Shown one piece after another: positions 26,244 through 34,800 of a DNA stretch of 64,000 bases. This DNA is from VXYL01 sp963422285 (lineage in GTDB: Bacteria; Pseudomonadota; Gammaproteobacteria; Pseudomonadales; Azotimanducaceae): the NCBI GenBank assembly GCA_963422285.2, contig CAXXJO010000002.1:1054001-1118000 (forward strand). The letters are read 5' to 3'. The position numbers were made by a program, and so were the translations under genes. Below the pieces are notes generated by a model. The model had not been told where the DNA came from. It did not search any database and saw only the letters and a program-made list of their open reading frames with translations. Within the stretch, counting starts at the first letter, position 1; each line of letters opens with the position of its first letter.

Positions 26244-26732
26244 TCAGGGGAAGTCGAACCGAGTGGCGTCCTTGTACAGCAGGCTCCAAGCCAGCACATG
26301 GCGGGGCCGGAACACGCAGGTCTGCCCTCGGTATTCGTCCGCGGTCTGATTCGCCGCGAACTCGTACTTTGCCTTCGCCTGCGCGAACAGCTTCGCGGCA
26401 AGCACGGCATCCGGCGTAGCGGTTGTCGCCGAACCCTCGAGGATGACGGCGCTCTCGGCGTCTTCCAGCGATACGCAAGTGCGCGGATTCGCTGCCAGAT
26501 TGCGGCGCCAGCGCGTATTCGGATGACCGCCGAAGTAGAGTGCGCCTTCCACCCACATGCCGTCGATGGGACGAATGATCGGGGCGCCTTCGACATCGGC
26601 GGTGGACAGCCAGTAGTGGAGCCCCGAGGCCAAGCGCTCGTCCACTGCGGGCCAGGAAAGCAGGGGCGAGTCCTGGGGCAGGCCGTAGTCGGCGGGGAGA
26701 CGAAGACGGCTGGCAACGGGTTCGGTGGTCAT
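26244..26732 (-). CDS. pyridoxamine 5'-phosphate oxidase-fold protein
   Basis: A 162-residue split-barrel flavin-binding-type protein: ERLASGLHYWLSTADVEGAP, GMWVEGALYFGGHPNTRWRRNL and NPRTCVSLEDAESAVILEG, ending FRPRHVLAWSLLYKDATRF. The family includes PNPOx-like, general-stress and F420-using proteins; cofactor and substrate are not readable. MTTEPVASR at 26732 is taken as start. Its promoter region faces the nuclease gene of the next operon. Confidence 0.87.
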   Translation of the reverse strand: MTTEPVASRLRLPADYGLPQDSPLLSWPAVDERLASGLHYWLSTADVEGAPIIRPIDGMWVEGALYFGGHPNTRWRRNLAANPRTCVSLEDAESAVILEGSATTATPDAVLAAKLFAQAKAKYEFAANQTADEYRGQTCVFRPRHVLAWSLLYKDATRFDFP

Positions 26733-26827
26733 GGCGTCGGTTCCTTCAGCGCTTCGGTGGCATACGATGGCAGCGTCCCTACGCGTCAGCGCGGCGTCAG
26801 CGCGATCCATGCGTGGCGAGCCGACCA

Positions 26828-27751
26828 TCATGGGGGCAAGTCATTTGCCGCGGCCGCCGCCTGTGTCCATGTCGCTACGTCCTTCAGCACATCCTGGCGA
26901 ACCTCGTCGCAGCAATCGACGATCCGACAACGATCAAAGAGAATACCCGCATCTCGCGCTGTGCTGTACCAGTGGCTGCGAGACAACGCCTCGGATACGA
27001 AGAACATCCGCATGGGCGGTGCCGCCGGCGATGATCGAAACCACTTGTCGCAGAAGGCATCGGGCTGCAGGCTGGCCAGCGCGTCTCTATAGCTCGTACC
27101 GGTCTTACACTGGCCGAATGCGATCAGCTTCCCTTGCGACTGGTCCGCGAAGGGCGTCCAGGCAACGATATCCAAGCGATCGTCCTGCAGACGTGGCGAC
27201 AAGGCATTCCGGCTCTTGAAACCGTCGCCTTCCTTTATCAGAGCACAAAGCTCGCCGATGCGATCAACGAAGCTGCCACCTCCTGCGGAGGTACCGAACA
27301 CATGGCTCCGTGCGCGATCGCCTAGATATCTTCTGGCGGCCTCCGCGGCGAGTTTCTCGAACAGGAGCGATCCATCGATTTCGGCATGGATGCGATTGGA
27401 AGCCATGTTGAGACGAGTCGCCAGTAGAAGAAACCTGTAGATCAGATACTTGTGGTTGTCGGACTCCGGCTGGTTGTAAAGCTGGTATCCCTCGGCGTCG
27501 ACGGTATAGGGGTAGCCATCGCCACATGCCTCTCTGCGCTTCTCAATCTCCACGTACGATTCTTCCACGACGTGATCGACCTCATCTTCTTCCGGCACAC
27601 CATGCACATAGTCGTTGTCCTCAGGTCGGCTAAGAACCCTGGACAGCGCGGTAACGGACATGCTGTTCCTCTGCCAGCTAATCAACTCCGCGTAATCGGC
27701 AAGCTCGTTATCCCTCGCACGGACGGATGGGGCATGCAGCCATTTGAACAT
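26828..27751 (-). CDS. unknown protein with PD-(D/E)XK-like motif; third gene of methyltransferase/ParB operon
   Basis: A 307-residue protein from ATG 27751, whose A is shared with the ParB TGA (TGATG) and which has GAGGAAG upstream; TTG 27754 is an alternative. The C-terminal half shows FEKLAAEAARRYLG (about 131-144), then RLDIVAWTPF (D194), a 20-residue step and IAFGQCKTGTSY (Q214, K216), the D-x(n)-(D/E/Q)-x-K pattern of restriction-like nucleases. The N-terminal half is acidic and helical with no family I recognise. Base composition is less GC-rich than the neighbours, suggesting transfer. It is probably the effector of the three-gene unit, but no activity is proven. Confidence 0.8.
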   Translation of the reverse strand: MFKWLHAPSVRARDNELADYAELISWQRNSMSVTALSRVLSRPEDNDYVHGVPEEDEVDHVVEESYVEIEKRREACGDGYPYTVDAEGYQLYNQPESDNHKYLIYRFLLLATRLNMASNRIHAEIDGSLLFEKLAAEAARRYLGDRARSHVFGTSAGGGSFVDRIGELCALIKEGDGFKSRNALSPRLQDDRLDIVAWTPFADQSQGKLIAFGQCKTGTSYRDALASLQPDAFCDKWFRSSPAAPPMRMFFVSEALSRSHWYSTARDAGILFDRCRIVDCCDEVRQDVLKDVATWTQAAAAANDLPP

Positions 27752-28848
27752 CAATCTTCCTCGGTGATTCTTGGTTTTCGGTTCGGCCTGTACTTGCGTT
27801 CCATTTCGTCATAGAGATCACCGGCAAGATTGGCGATCGTGCCCGCAGCCCTAAGCAACTCCTCCGACCCACTGTAACCGCTGGACAACATCCCTTTCGC
27901 CTTCTGCAAGCTGCTCTTGGCCTCGAATAGCGCAGCCTCGAATACCTTTGACGACGGTCGACTGGTTTCATACGCCGCCTCGATGTGCGCACCGCTACGC
28001 AACGCCGCAAGCGCTTGCTTGCTGCCCACGACCGCATCGAGCTGGCGAAGATGCGGGTTCTGTCTTTCGACGACGGGGCGCGCGTCCTCTTGTCTGCTTC
28101 CGTAGAGCCAGAGGCAGAGCTCCCTGAGCTCCTCCTTCTTCTCCGATGGAATCGGATGCTGACTCTCGTCGTCGCCATCGGCACCTATAAAAGCGCTGAT
28201 TCCCGTGTAGCCGAGCCCTGTATAGAGATGAGAGAACGCGAAGCGAGTTCTCCACCGATCGTCCCGATCGAAGACCTTCATATGCTCGGCTTGTTCGAGA
28301 ACCATCAAACCCCGAAACAATCGCTGAACCGTCCTGTGCGTGTCGCCAATCTGTTCCGCGATGTCCCTGAGCGGTATACCGAATTTTCTATGAACGTCTG
28401 CAATGTACCTGGACTTCGCATAGCTGGTCCACTTGGCCGGGCCGTTCACATGCTTGAATCCAAGATAGCGCCAAGCATTCTCGCGCGTTGCGTAGATGGC
28501 AGGAATGGTATCCAGGGACGCTCTCGTGCCCGGCGCGACGGTAGGAACCGTCCCTAGTTTACCGATCACGCCAGGACTACGGAGGACCTTGACTGCAGCG
28601 AGGCGACGATTGCCTTCAATGACGACGTGCTTGCCGTCTTCCAGCGCTACGATAATGGGTTCGTGACGGAAAAACCCGTTGGCGGCAATGGAAAGCACCA
28701 ACTCTTCCACATCCATGGTTCGCCATAGGATTCGTATGATCTCCCGTTCCGTGGTGTTGTTGCCGACGCCGAATTCAAGGAGTCTGGGATTCCTCGTGTC
28801 GAAGGCCAGTTCATCAACCGCAATCTGTTTGACTTGGTCAACGTCCAT
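27751..28848 (-). CDS. ParB/Srx-fold and HTH protein in methyltransferase-linked operon
   Basis: A 365-residue protein. ATG 28848 is preferred over 28893 because GGAGG sits nine bases before it. Residues 1 to about 110 form a ParB N-terminal domain: VDELAFDTRNPRLLEFG, then IIVALEDGKHVVIEGNRRLAAVKVL with the nucleotide-site motif E-G-N-R-R-x-x-A. About 165-200 holds a helix-turn-helix (IPLRDIAEQIGDTHRTVQRLF). The rest is helical. Real ParB proteins bind CTP and parS; many free-standing relatives occur in mobile elements and defence loci. No parA is present. It overlaps the downstream nuclease-like gene and lies 127 bp after the methyltransferase. Confidence 0.88.
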   Translation of the reverse strand: MDVDQVKQIAVDELAFDTRNPRLLEFGVGNNTTEREIIRILWRTMDVEELVLSIAANGFFRHEPIIVALEDGKHVVIEGNRRLAAVKVLRSPGVIGKLGTVPTVAPGTRASLDTIPAIYATRENAWRYLGFKHVNGPAKWTSYAKSRYIADVHRKFGIPLRDIAEQIGDTHRTVQRLFRGLMVLEQAEHMKVFDRDDRWRTRFAFSHLYTGLGYTGISAFIGADGDDESQHPIPSEKKEELRELCLWLYGSRQEDARPVVERQNPHLRQLDAVVGSKQALAALRSGAHIEAAYETSRPSSKVFEAALFEAKSSLQKAKGMLSSGYSGSEELLRAAGTIANLAGDLYDEMERKYRPNRKPRITEED

Positions 28849-28975
28849 CGACGTATCCTCCAGAATCGGTATCAACGGCCTCAGTACCGACATCTATTCG
28901 GATGTTCGACGCCTGAAACGCTCGACACTCTCACACAATTGTACCTGTTCGCGGGTGTCGAGGCCCATGCAAGCA

Positions 28976-29920
28976 TCACCGTGCGCCACACTCGCAGACT
29001 GGCCGTCTAGTAATGACCAATTCGCGCACCCGGGCATGATGGGTGTTCTTCATGGCCACCTGGACGGCACAGAAGCCATGCCTGTTCACCAAGGCGTGAA
29101 CTTCGTGCGCATAGTCATAGGTCATAAGGAACTCCACGCTACTGTCGGCTAGCATGCCGAACAATGCCTGATGATCGATCTTGTTGTGCGCGTACAGCCG
29201 CTCGCCGGCTCGTTTTTCTCCGGCGGTATAGGGAGGATCGATGAAGACGACGTTCTGCTGCCTGGACAGGTCGAGCATGGTTTCCAGCAATTGCATGCCG
29301 TCCGTTTCGCAAAAGACAATGCGGTCCGCGTACCTGCCGATCTCGTCGAGGCGCTTGGCGAGGGTCTCTGGATACCAGCGAGACGCGACTCCCGCACCGT
29401 TCTCCCCCTTCTGGATCAGCGCCGCGCCGGGGGCCAGGATGCCGCCGCGGCGAGTTCTATTCAGAACGAGGGTGCGGAAACCGTGGTCAACCACGTCGCG
29501 AGAGCGATCCGCCGCGACCGCGTTCACTGCATCCCGGGTCGGCTGGAAGGCCAGTACGCGCTCCTTGATCTCCGGCCCGAAGCGTAGCGCGGCATGCCAG
29601 AACGCGGCGACGTCCCGATCGAGTTCGGCCATGAGGCAGCGCTTGACGAGATCCTCCATCACAGCGGTGAGGGAGACGATCCCGCCACCGGCAAAGGGTT
29701 CGATTAGGAGCACCGGCTTGGGTGCCATGGTCTCCAACCAGGCCCGGACGTGGGGAACGAGCCAAGTCTTGCCGCCCGGATAGCGGAGCGGACTGCGCTG
29801 CGGCACCGACGCGACGTTGGCCGCCGGGATCGGGGATGTCCTGATCGGTCCTGCTGCTACCATGCTGACTAGGTCGGATAGGTCCACGTCGCGATCCCTG
29901 CTGCCGCGCACAGGGTCCAT
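28976..29920 (-). CDS. D12-class (Dam-like) N6-adenine DNA methyltransferase
   Basis: A 314-residue enzyme if started at 29920; ATG 29863 is an equally plausible start. Motifs are complete: SPLRYPGGK (43-51, motif X), LIEPFAGGG (motif I, S-adenosylmethionine), FIDPPYTAGEKRAGERLY (motif IV DPPY, 228-231) and FLMTYDYAHEV. It should methylate adenine in a short site. The frame stays open far upstream, but that part is antisense to acoA and not real. First gene of the operon with the ParB-like and nuclease-like genes; divergent from acoA. Confidence 0.92.
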   Translation of the reverse strand: MDPVRGSRDRDVDLSDLVSMVAAGPIRTSPIPAANVASVPQRSPLRYPGGKTWLVPHVRAWLETMAPKPVLLIEPFAGGGIVSLTAVMEDLVKRCLMAELDRDVAAFWHAALRFGPEIKERVLAFQPTRDAVNAVAADRSRDVVDHGFRTLVLNRTRRGGILAPGAALIQKGENGAGVASRWYPETLAKRLDEIGRYADRIVFCETDGMQLLETMLDLSRQQNVVFIDPPYTAGEKRAGERLYAHNKIDHQALFGMLADSSVEFLMTYDYAHEVHALVNRHGFCAVQVAMKNTHHARVRELVITRRPVCECGAR

Positions 29921-30079
29921 GCGTTGTCGGTTCGGTACCGGGGGCCGCCGTGCCGGTGGAGCATAGCGCGTCGAGCACAGCGGCGAAACGCCCGCCCTGG
30001 CACACTTCGCTACATGGCCACCTCGCCCTGCATTGCCGTACACTTGGCACGGTGGAACGGGGACCGCGAGGGGAGTCCG

Positions 30080-31048
30080 ATGAACCAACCTGACGACGAT
30101 GTGCTGCGCGACATCCATCGGCGCATGGTGCGCATCCGCGTCTTCGAGACCGAAGCGGGACGGATGGCCGAGGCGGGCAAAATACCCGGCGCTCTGCATC
30201 TCTATGTCGGCGAGGAGGCGGTGGCCGCCGGCGTGATGGCGCATCTCTCCAACGACGACTGGATCACCAGTACGCACCGCGGGCACGGCCACCTGATCGC
30301 CAAGGGCGGCGCCTTCGACCGCATGTTCGCGGAACTGTTCGGTCGTGCCACGGGCTACTGCCGAGGCAAGGGCGGCAGCATGCACATCTCCAACATGGAA
30401 CTCGGCATGCTCGGTGCCAACGGCATCGTCGGGGCTGGGCCGCCGATTGCCGTGGGCGCGGCGTTCTCCACCAAGTACCGCAACACGGATCGAGTGGCGG
30501 TGTCGTTCTTCGGCGACGGCGCCAGCAACGAAGGCTCGTTCCACGAGGCGGCCAACATGGCGGCGCTGTACAAGCTGCCTGCTATTTTCGTCTGCGAGAA
30601 CAACGGCTACGGCGAGTACACGCCGCAAGCCGGCCACCAGGCCATCGTCGATGTGGCCGATCGCGCCGCCGGCTACGGCATGCCTGGCGTGGTGGTTGAC
30701 GGCATGGACGCGATAGCGGTGTACGAGGCCGGCGGCGCGGCCATCGAGCGTGCCCGTGCCGGCGACGGGCCAACGCTGTTGGAATGCAAGACCTACCGTT
30801 TCTTCGACCATGTCGGCGTACGCGGCATGGGGCTTTCCTACCGCACCGACGAGGAACTCGAAGAGTGGCAGCAGCGCGACCCGATTCGGCTGTTCGAGGC
30901 GCGGCTCGACGAACTCGGCGTACTGAGCCGGGAGCAGGCCGCCGAAGTTCACGATGGCATCCTCGCCGAAGTGAAGGCCGGCATCGAATTCGCGGAAGCG
31001 AGCCCCACGCCGGATCCCGACACCCTGCTCGAAGACGTGTACGCTTAG
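30080..31048 (+). CDS. acoA: TPP-dependent 2-oxoacid/acetoin dehydrogenase E1 alpha subunit
   Basis: A 322-residue E1 alpha. The TPP motif runs GDGASNEG to CENNGYGEY; STHRGHGHLIAKGG and GRATGYCRGKGGSMHI match the active-site and phosphorylation-loop regions. ATG 30080 follows GCGAGGGGAG. With acoB it forms the alpha2beta2 thiamin enzyme. The presence of acoX in the cluster favours acetoin cleavage (acetaldehyde plus acetyl-CoA) over pyruvate or branched-chain acids, though the E1 sequence alone does not settle it. Confidence 0.9.
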   Translation: MNQPDDDVLRDIHRRMVRIRVFETEAGRMAEAGKIPGALHLYVGEEAVAAGVMAHLSNDDWITSTHRGHGHLIAKGGAFDRMFAELFGRATGYCRGKGGSMHISNMELGMLGANGIVGAGPPIAVGAAFSTKYRNTDRVAVSFFGDGASNEGSFHEAANMAALYKLPAIFVCENNGYGEYTPQAGHQAIVDVADRAAGYGMPGVVVDGMDAIAVYEAGGAAIERARAGDGPTLLECKTYRFFDHVGVRGMGLSYRTDEELEEWQQRDPIRLFEARLDELGVLSREQAAEVHDGILAEVKAGIEFAEASPTPDPDTLLEDVYA

Positions 31049-31072
31049 AGGCGGAAGGAAGAGAACATGGCA

Positions 31073-31088
31073 GACGCGACCGCTTTGC
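31073..31088 (+). repeat. partial copy of the acoC linker repeat
   Basis: GACGCGACCGCTTTGC, identical to the first 16 conserved bases of the 38-bp repeat that encodes both acoC linkers. It lies in the acoA-acoB gap within a small open frame (31067-31252) that has no family pattern. Confidence 0.6.
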
Positions 31089-31244
31089 CCTCGCCCCGCC
31101 ATTCCACTGCGCAAAGTCGCCAGCCGGAGGGGAAGCATATGGCCGAACAGACACCCTATGCCGAGCGCCAAACCGCCTGCCTCGCCACCGCTTCGCGCTC
31201 GCCCCTCGGTTTTGCCATGCGGAATTGCCAACCGGAGAGCAGCA

Positions 31245-32246
31245 ATGACTGAACAGGCATCGAACGCCATGCGCGAAATCACCTATGTCGCGGCGATTGC
31301 CGAGGCTGCGCGCGCCATCCTCGCCGAGCAGGACAACGCCTTCGTCGCTGGCGAAGACGTGGCCGGCGCCGGCGGCGTATTCGGCTCCTACCGAGGGCTG
31401 CTGGATACGTTTGGCACCGATCGCGTGGTCGATACGCCCATCTCCGAAGAGGGCATCGTCGGCCTCGGCGTCGGCGCCGCGGCGACAGGGCTGCGACCCG
31501 TCATCGACATCATGTTCATGGACTTCATGGGCGAGTGCATGGACGAGATCGCCAATCAGATGGCGAAGATGCGCTACATGTTCGGCGGCTCGGCGACGCT
31601 GCCCATCACCGTCGTCACCATGTCCGGCGCCGGCATGAACATGGCGGCCCAGCATTCCCAGAGCCTGGAAGCCTGGATCTGCCACCTGCCGGGCCTCAAG
31701 GTGGTGACACCTGCTACGCCCTACGACGCCAAGGGGCTGCTGATCGCCGCGGCCCGGGACGACAACCCGGTGTTCGTGGTGATGAACAAGCTGTCGCTGC
31801 GCAACCGCGGGTCGGTGCCGGAAGAGCCCTACGAAGTGCCTATCGGCAAGGCACAGGTGGTTCGCGCCGGCGCCGATCTCACCTTCGTCGCCTACAGCCG
31901 CATGGTGGCCGAGGCGCTGACGGCCGCGAACACGCTGGCCGCCGAAGGCATCGACGCCGAGGTGATCGACTTGCGCTCGCTGCAACCCATGGACACCGAC
32001 GCCGTCATCGACTCGGTGCGCAAGACCCATCGCGCCGTGGTAGTCCACGAAGCCGTGCGCTTCGCCGGTCTCGGCGGCGAAATTGCGGCGCAGATCCAGG
32101 AACTGGCGTTCGACGACCTCGACGCGCCGGTGGCCCGGGTCGGTGCGCCGTTCTCGCCGGTGCCGTTCAGCTCGGTGCTCGAGCAAGCCTACCTGCCCAA
32201 CGCCGACAAGATCGTCGCCGAGACGCGCGCGCTGCTCGGCGCCTGA
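31245..32246 (+). CDS. acoB: TPP-dependent 2-oxoacid/acetoin dehydrogenase E1 beta subunit
   Basis: A 333-residue transketolase-like subunit: VAGEDVAGAGGVF, VDTPISEEGIVGLGVGAA, then QHSQSLEAWICHLPGLKVV and VIDLRSLQPMDTDAVIDSV and a FAGLGGEIAAQI segment. ATG 31245 is in front of the family start and after CGGAGAG; the in-frame stretch back to 31158 is not conserved. It lies 196 bp after acoA; that gap carries a short motif also found in the acoC linkers. Confidence 0.92.
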   Translation: MTEQASNAMREITYVAAIAEAARAILAEQDNAFVAGEDVAGAGGVFGSYRGLLDTFGTDRVVDTPISEEGIVGLGVGAAATGLRPVIDIMFMDFMGECMDEIANQMAKMRYMFGGSATLPITVVTMSGAGMNMAAQHSQSLEAWICHLPGLKVVTPATPYDAKGLLIAAARDDNPVFVVMNKLSLRNRGSVPEEPYEVPIGKAQVVRAGADLTFVAYSRMVAEALTAANTLAAEGIDAEVIDLRSLQPMDTDAVIDSVRKTHRAVVVHEAVRFAGLGGEIAAQIQELAFDDLDAPVARVGAPFSPVPFSSVLEQAYLPNADKIVAETRALLGA

Positions 32247-32765
32247 GCGGACCAGCCGTTGCGGATGCTCCCTCCCGCCTTGGCCCGTTCCATCAATTGC
32301 AGAAATGGAGAGAGGCTCGTTGCCTTGGCAGCGAACCGTGCCGGCGCAAACGACCATCTGCACGGTACATGGTTCCAGCAGAGGATACCGGCACCGACGG
32401 GCGGGAGGCGTTGACATGCACGCCAGCGCGAGGCGATGTCGGGCAGAAACCGCCGCGCAGTTCATACGGACATGCCAGCCCCCTGCGGCAACGCGGCAAG
32501 GCTGGATCTGCGAGAAGCCCTCCATCAGAGGTCGCCGCCTCCACGGACCGCCCGCCGACCTCCCCAGCACGACCGTGTTCTCCCTTTTTGCCTGCGTACA
32601 GCGATGCGTCCCCACTGGACGTCGACGCCCTCTTTTAAAGCAAGAATAGAGCCATGTTCCAGCATCCAACATGAAAAGATTTCGTGCAGAAGGATCTTGC
32701 AACCAGCGCTGGTTTGAAGTGCATGTCAGCCTATTGGCTTAGGTTGAATATTAGAGGAGAGGAAG
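32247..32765. other. intergenic region, acoB to the inserted paralogue pair
   Basis: 519 bp with no recognisable gene. A TTTTAAAG run near 32632 and lower GC towards the 3' end mark the border of the inserted segment. GAGAGGAAG at 32755-32763 is the ribosome site of the next gene. Confidence 0.45.
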
Positions 32766-33602
32766 ATGCATTCCCGTTTCACAATAGCGATCTCGAAGAC
32801 CGCGCTTATGACCTTCATACTGGTTCTTGGGATCACCGACGTCCATGCCCAAAGCCGGGCAGAGCGATTCGGTACCGTTCCGGCCGAGCTGAACTGCGAC
32901 GACCTCCTGCCGTCTACCCTTGACGACGGACAGCTTGCAGCGCTCGAGAAAAGCCTTCCCGGTCTCTACGGAGCCATCCTGTCTGGCGAGTTTTCGTATC
33001 TGGACGAAGTGGCCAAGTACAACTTGGTCCTCGATCAAACGAGGCGCTACTGGGAACGGAGAAGCAGCGATCCGTCTTCTACGAGCGATATCTCGAACAC
33101 GGTTGTCAGCCGAACAGGCTTTATCGAGGAAGAGGAAGCCCTCGGACAGTCGTATCTGGCTGCCTGTGGCTTGATCCTGTCTTCCCATCTTCATACGCTA
33201 AGGAGCCACACCAGAAATGCCTCTCTTCTAGCCACGCTGGACGCGGCCGGAATCGGACCGAATTGTGGCGGTTCCATCCAAAAGTGTCACATGGAGTTCC
33301 AGAATTGCAAGAAAAGGGCAGATGGCGCCAAGAACAGGTGCGAGCGAGACGCGACTACCGAGTACAATCTAGACCTGGATGACTGCCAAGCCACCCTCGA
33401 CTGGGATATGCAGAATGGGATGGACGCCACGGATGCGATGGCGAAGTTCGGGGAGTGTGCTCTCCGTGCATCCAGTAAGCTAGCTGGGAAAATTCTCCGA
33501 TGCGTTGGCGATCACTACCAGGATATGGCCCTTTGTACGATCGAAATGACCGACTGCCTTCTCGACGAGCTCGGTGGCGGCGGCGAACCCTTGTCCCGAT
33601 AG
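32766..33602 (+). CDS. secreted cysteine-containing protein, unknown function (paralogue 1)
   Basis: A 278-residue protein with a signal peptide (about 1-28, cleavage at VHA-QS). The mature part is helical with about a dozen cysteines, many spaced as in CGGSIQKCHMEFQNC and CALRASSKLAGKILRC, suggesting disulfides in the periplasm. Segment LEKSLPGLYGAILSGEFSYLDEVAKYNLV aligns with the following gene. Codon and base use are less GC-rich than the flanking aco genes. I do not recognise a family. Its last 29 bp overlap the next open frame in another frame. Confidence 0.75.
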   Translation: MHSRFTIAISKTALMTFILVLGITDVHAQSRAERFGTVPAELNCDDLLPSTLDDGQLAALEKSLPGLYGAILSGEFSYLDEVAKYNLVLDQTRRYWERRSSDPSSTSDISNTVVSRTGFIEEEEALGQSYLAACGLILSSHLHTLRSHTRNASLLATLDAAGIGPNCGGSIQKCHMEFQNCKKRADGAKNRCERDATTEYNLDLDDCQATLDWDMQNGMDATDAMAKFGECALRASSKLAGKILRCVGDHYQDMALCTIEMTDCLLDELGGGGEPLSR

Positions 33603-34275
33603 CAGCGACGTCATGGCGTCCGGTTGGGTCGATGAGCTGCTGAAGAACGAGTCGGCATTGCTTGTGCTTGAGCAGGGAATGCCGGAAGTCCATCGCGCCC
33701 TGACCACCGGCGGCTTCGCAGCCATGGATGCTCTGTCCAGGTACGAGCTCGTCGCCACATCGCTGCTGCAACGTCGGCACGGCCGTCGTACGGAACCCGC
33801 GAAGGCGATCTCACAGCTGCGACACGCTGTCGGAGAAGACGATGGCAGCATCCGGGACGGCATCGAATCCTATTGTTCGAATGCCGTTACGCATCTTGTC
33901 GATTCCTACCTGAGGTCCGAATCGACCATAGACCACATAACGAAAAAATACCGCCAGCCAGGAATCGAAAAGAATATTTCCCCGGTTCTCATTGCGGAGT
34001 TCGACAGATGCGTAGCTCGGGCCATTGGCACCAGGGACGAGAGCTTCGCCCATGCAATCGAGAGCTTCAATGCCTCCCTGCGCGGCTGCCTAGACATGCC
34101 GGAGCAGGGATTGTCCGACATCGAGGCAGTTGTCGAGTTCCAGCTACGAAAGACCAAGGCATGCGTCGATCTCGTCTTCGCGTTGGCGAACAGCTTCTCT
34201 ACCTTGCTGCTGGAACTGAATCGCGGCGCAATACCGCTGATTCTACGCTTGCCAAGAGATCGGCCAGGGGATTGA
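33574..34275 (+). CDS. unknown protein, tandem paralogue 2 of the secreted protein
   Basis: About 233 residues; the start is uncertain (GTG 33574 or ATG 33613) because there is no signal peptide. The segment LEQGMPEVHRALTTGGF followed by MDALSRYELV aligns with LEKSLPGLYGAILSGEF and LDEVAKYNLV of paralogue 1, and both have a Cys about 30 residues earlier. Cysteine content is lower. Either this is a separate cytoplasmic copy, or both were one two-domain secreted protein split by a frameshift in the 33574-33602 overlap (GGCGGCGGC run). Confidence 0.65.
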   Translation: MAAANPCPDSSDVMASGWVDELLKNESALLVLEQGMPEVHRALTTGGFAAMDALSRYELVATSLLQRRHGRRTEPAKAISQLRHAVGEDDGSIRDGIESYCSNAVTHLVDSYLRSESTIDHITKKYRQPGIEKNISPVLIAEFDRCVARAIGTRDESFAHAIESFNASLRGCLDMPEQGLSDIEAVVEFQLRKTKACVDLVFALANSFSTLLLELNRGAIPLILRLPRDRPGD

Positions 34276-34800
34276 CGGCGCCCTGTCGCGATGCGGTTCG
34301 TGCCCACGGATCGAATCCGCCTTCCTCTATCGTCGCAGACTCTCCTCTTGCGGAAGAATCAGGTGCCGTTGGCGGCCCTCGTATCGGGACTCCTGGATAC
34401 CCCGGACGGCCGCTTGACTAGCACGCCGATCTCGATTTCAAAAACCAACGCCTAAGCTTCCTGACGACAGGATGCCAAAGGACGGGTCGTTGCCGCTCTA
34501 CGAACAGCTTGCGAGCCGTCATGTTGCCAAGTCGAGATCGACAACCCGCGCCGAGCGGCGGCGTACATCCGATCCTTAAGCCGTCGCGCAGACCGTCGAA
34601 TCCCACTGCTCTATCGCCTTGGCCAGCGCCGCACCGTCGGCCGTCTTCGGCGGACGCCGCGTCCTTGGCGGCAGTTGCGATCACCCGTCCCGACAGCAGC
34701 CGGCGCAGCCGAGGCAGCACCGGGAGCCATCGGCAGAGCAGCGCTTCGATGGTCGTTTGCCTCTCATTCCGAGGCTCTGTTGCCGTACACTGTCGTCGCC
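34276..34800. other. intergenic region before acoX
   Basis: 525 bp. Short open frames on both strands, none resembling a known family; no riboswitch or inverted-repeat element found. It presumably contains the 3' border of the inserted segment and the acoX promoter. Confidence 0.4.

Noticed and set aside
30015..30050. Possible sigma54 promoter for acoA (TGGCAC near 30028)
   Set aside because: Spacing and the -12 GC element do not match; acetoin operons elsewhere use sigma54 but the site here is not convincing.
31067..31252. 61-codon frame between acoA and acoB as a possible small gene
   Set aside because: Made of the dispersed repeat motif, no conserved pattern, overlaps acoB start.
29921..31282. 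Upstream extension of the methyltransferase frame antisense to acoA
   Set aside because: Composition is shadow-like and acoA is a clear gene; methyltransferase family begins near RYPGGK.
30582..32702. 706-codon minus-strand frame over acoB and its downstream gap
   Set aside because: Antisense to a well-conserved E1 beta gene; no family pattern; Arg/His-rich.
34418..34720. 100-codon minus-strand frame before acoX
   Set aside because: No family similarity seen and no start context; treated as non-coding.
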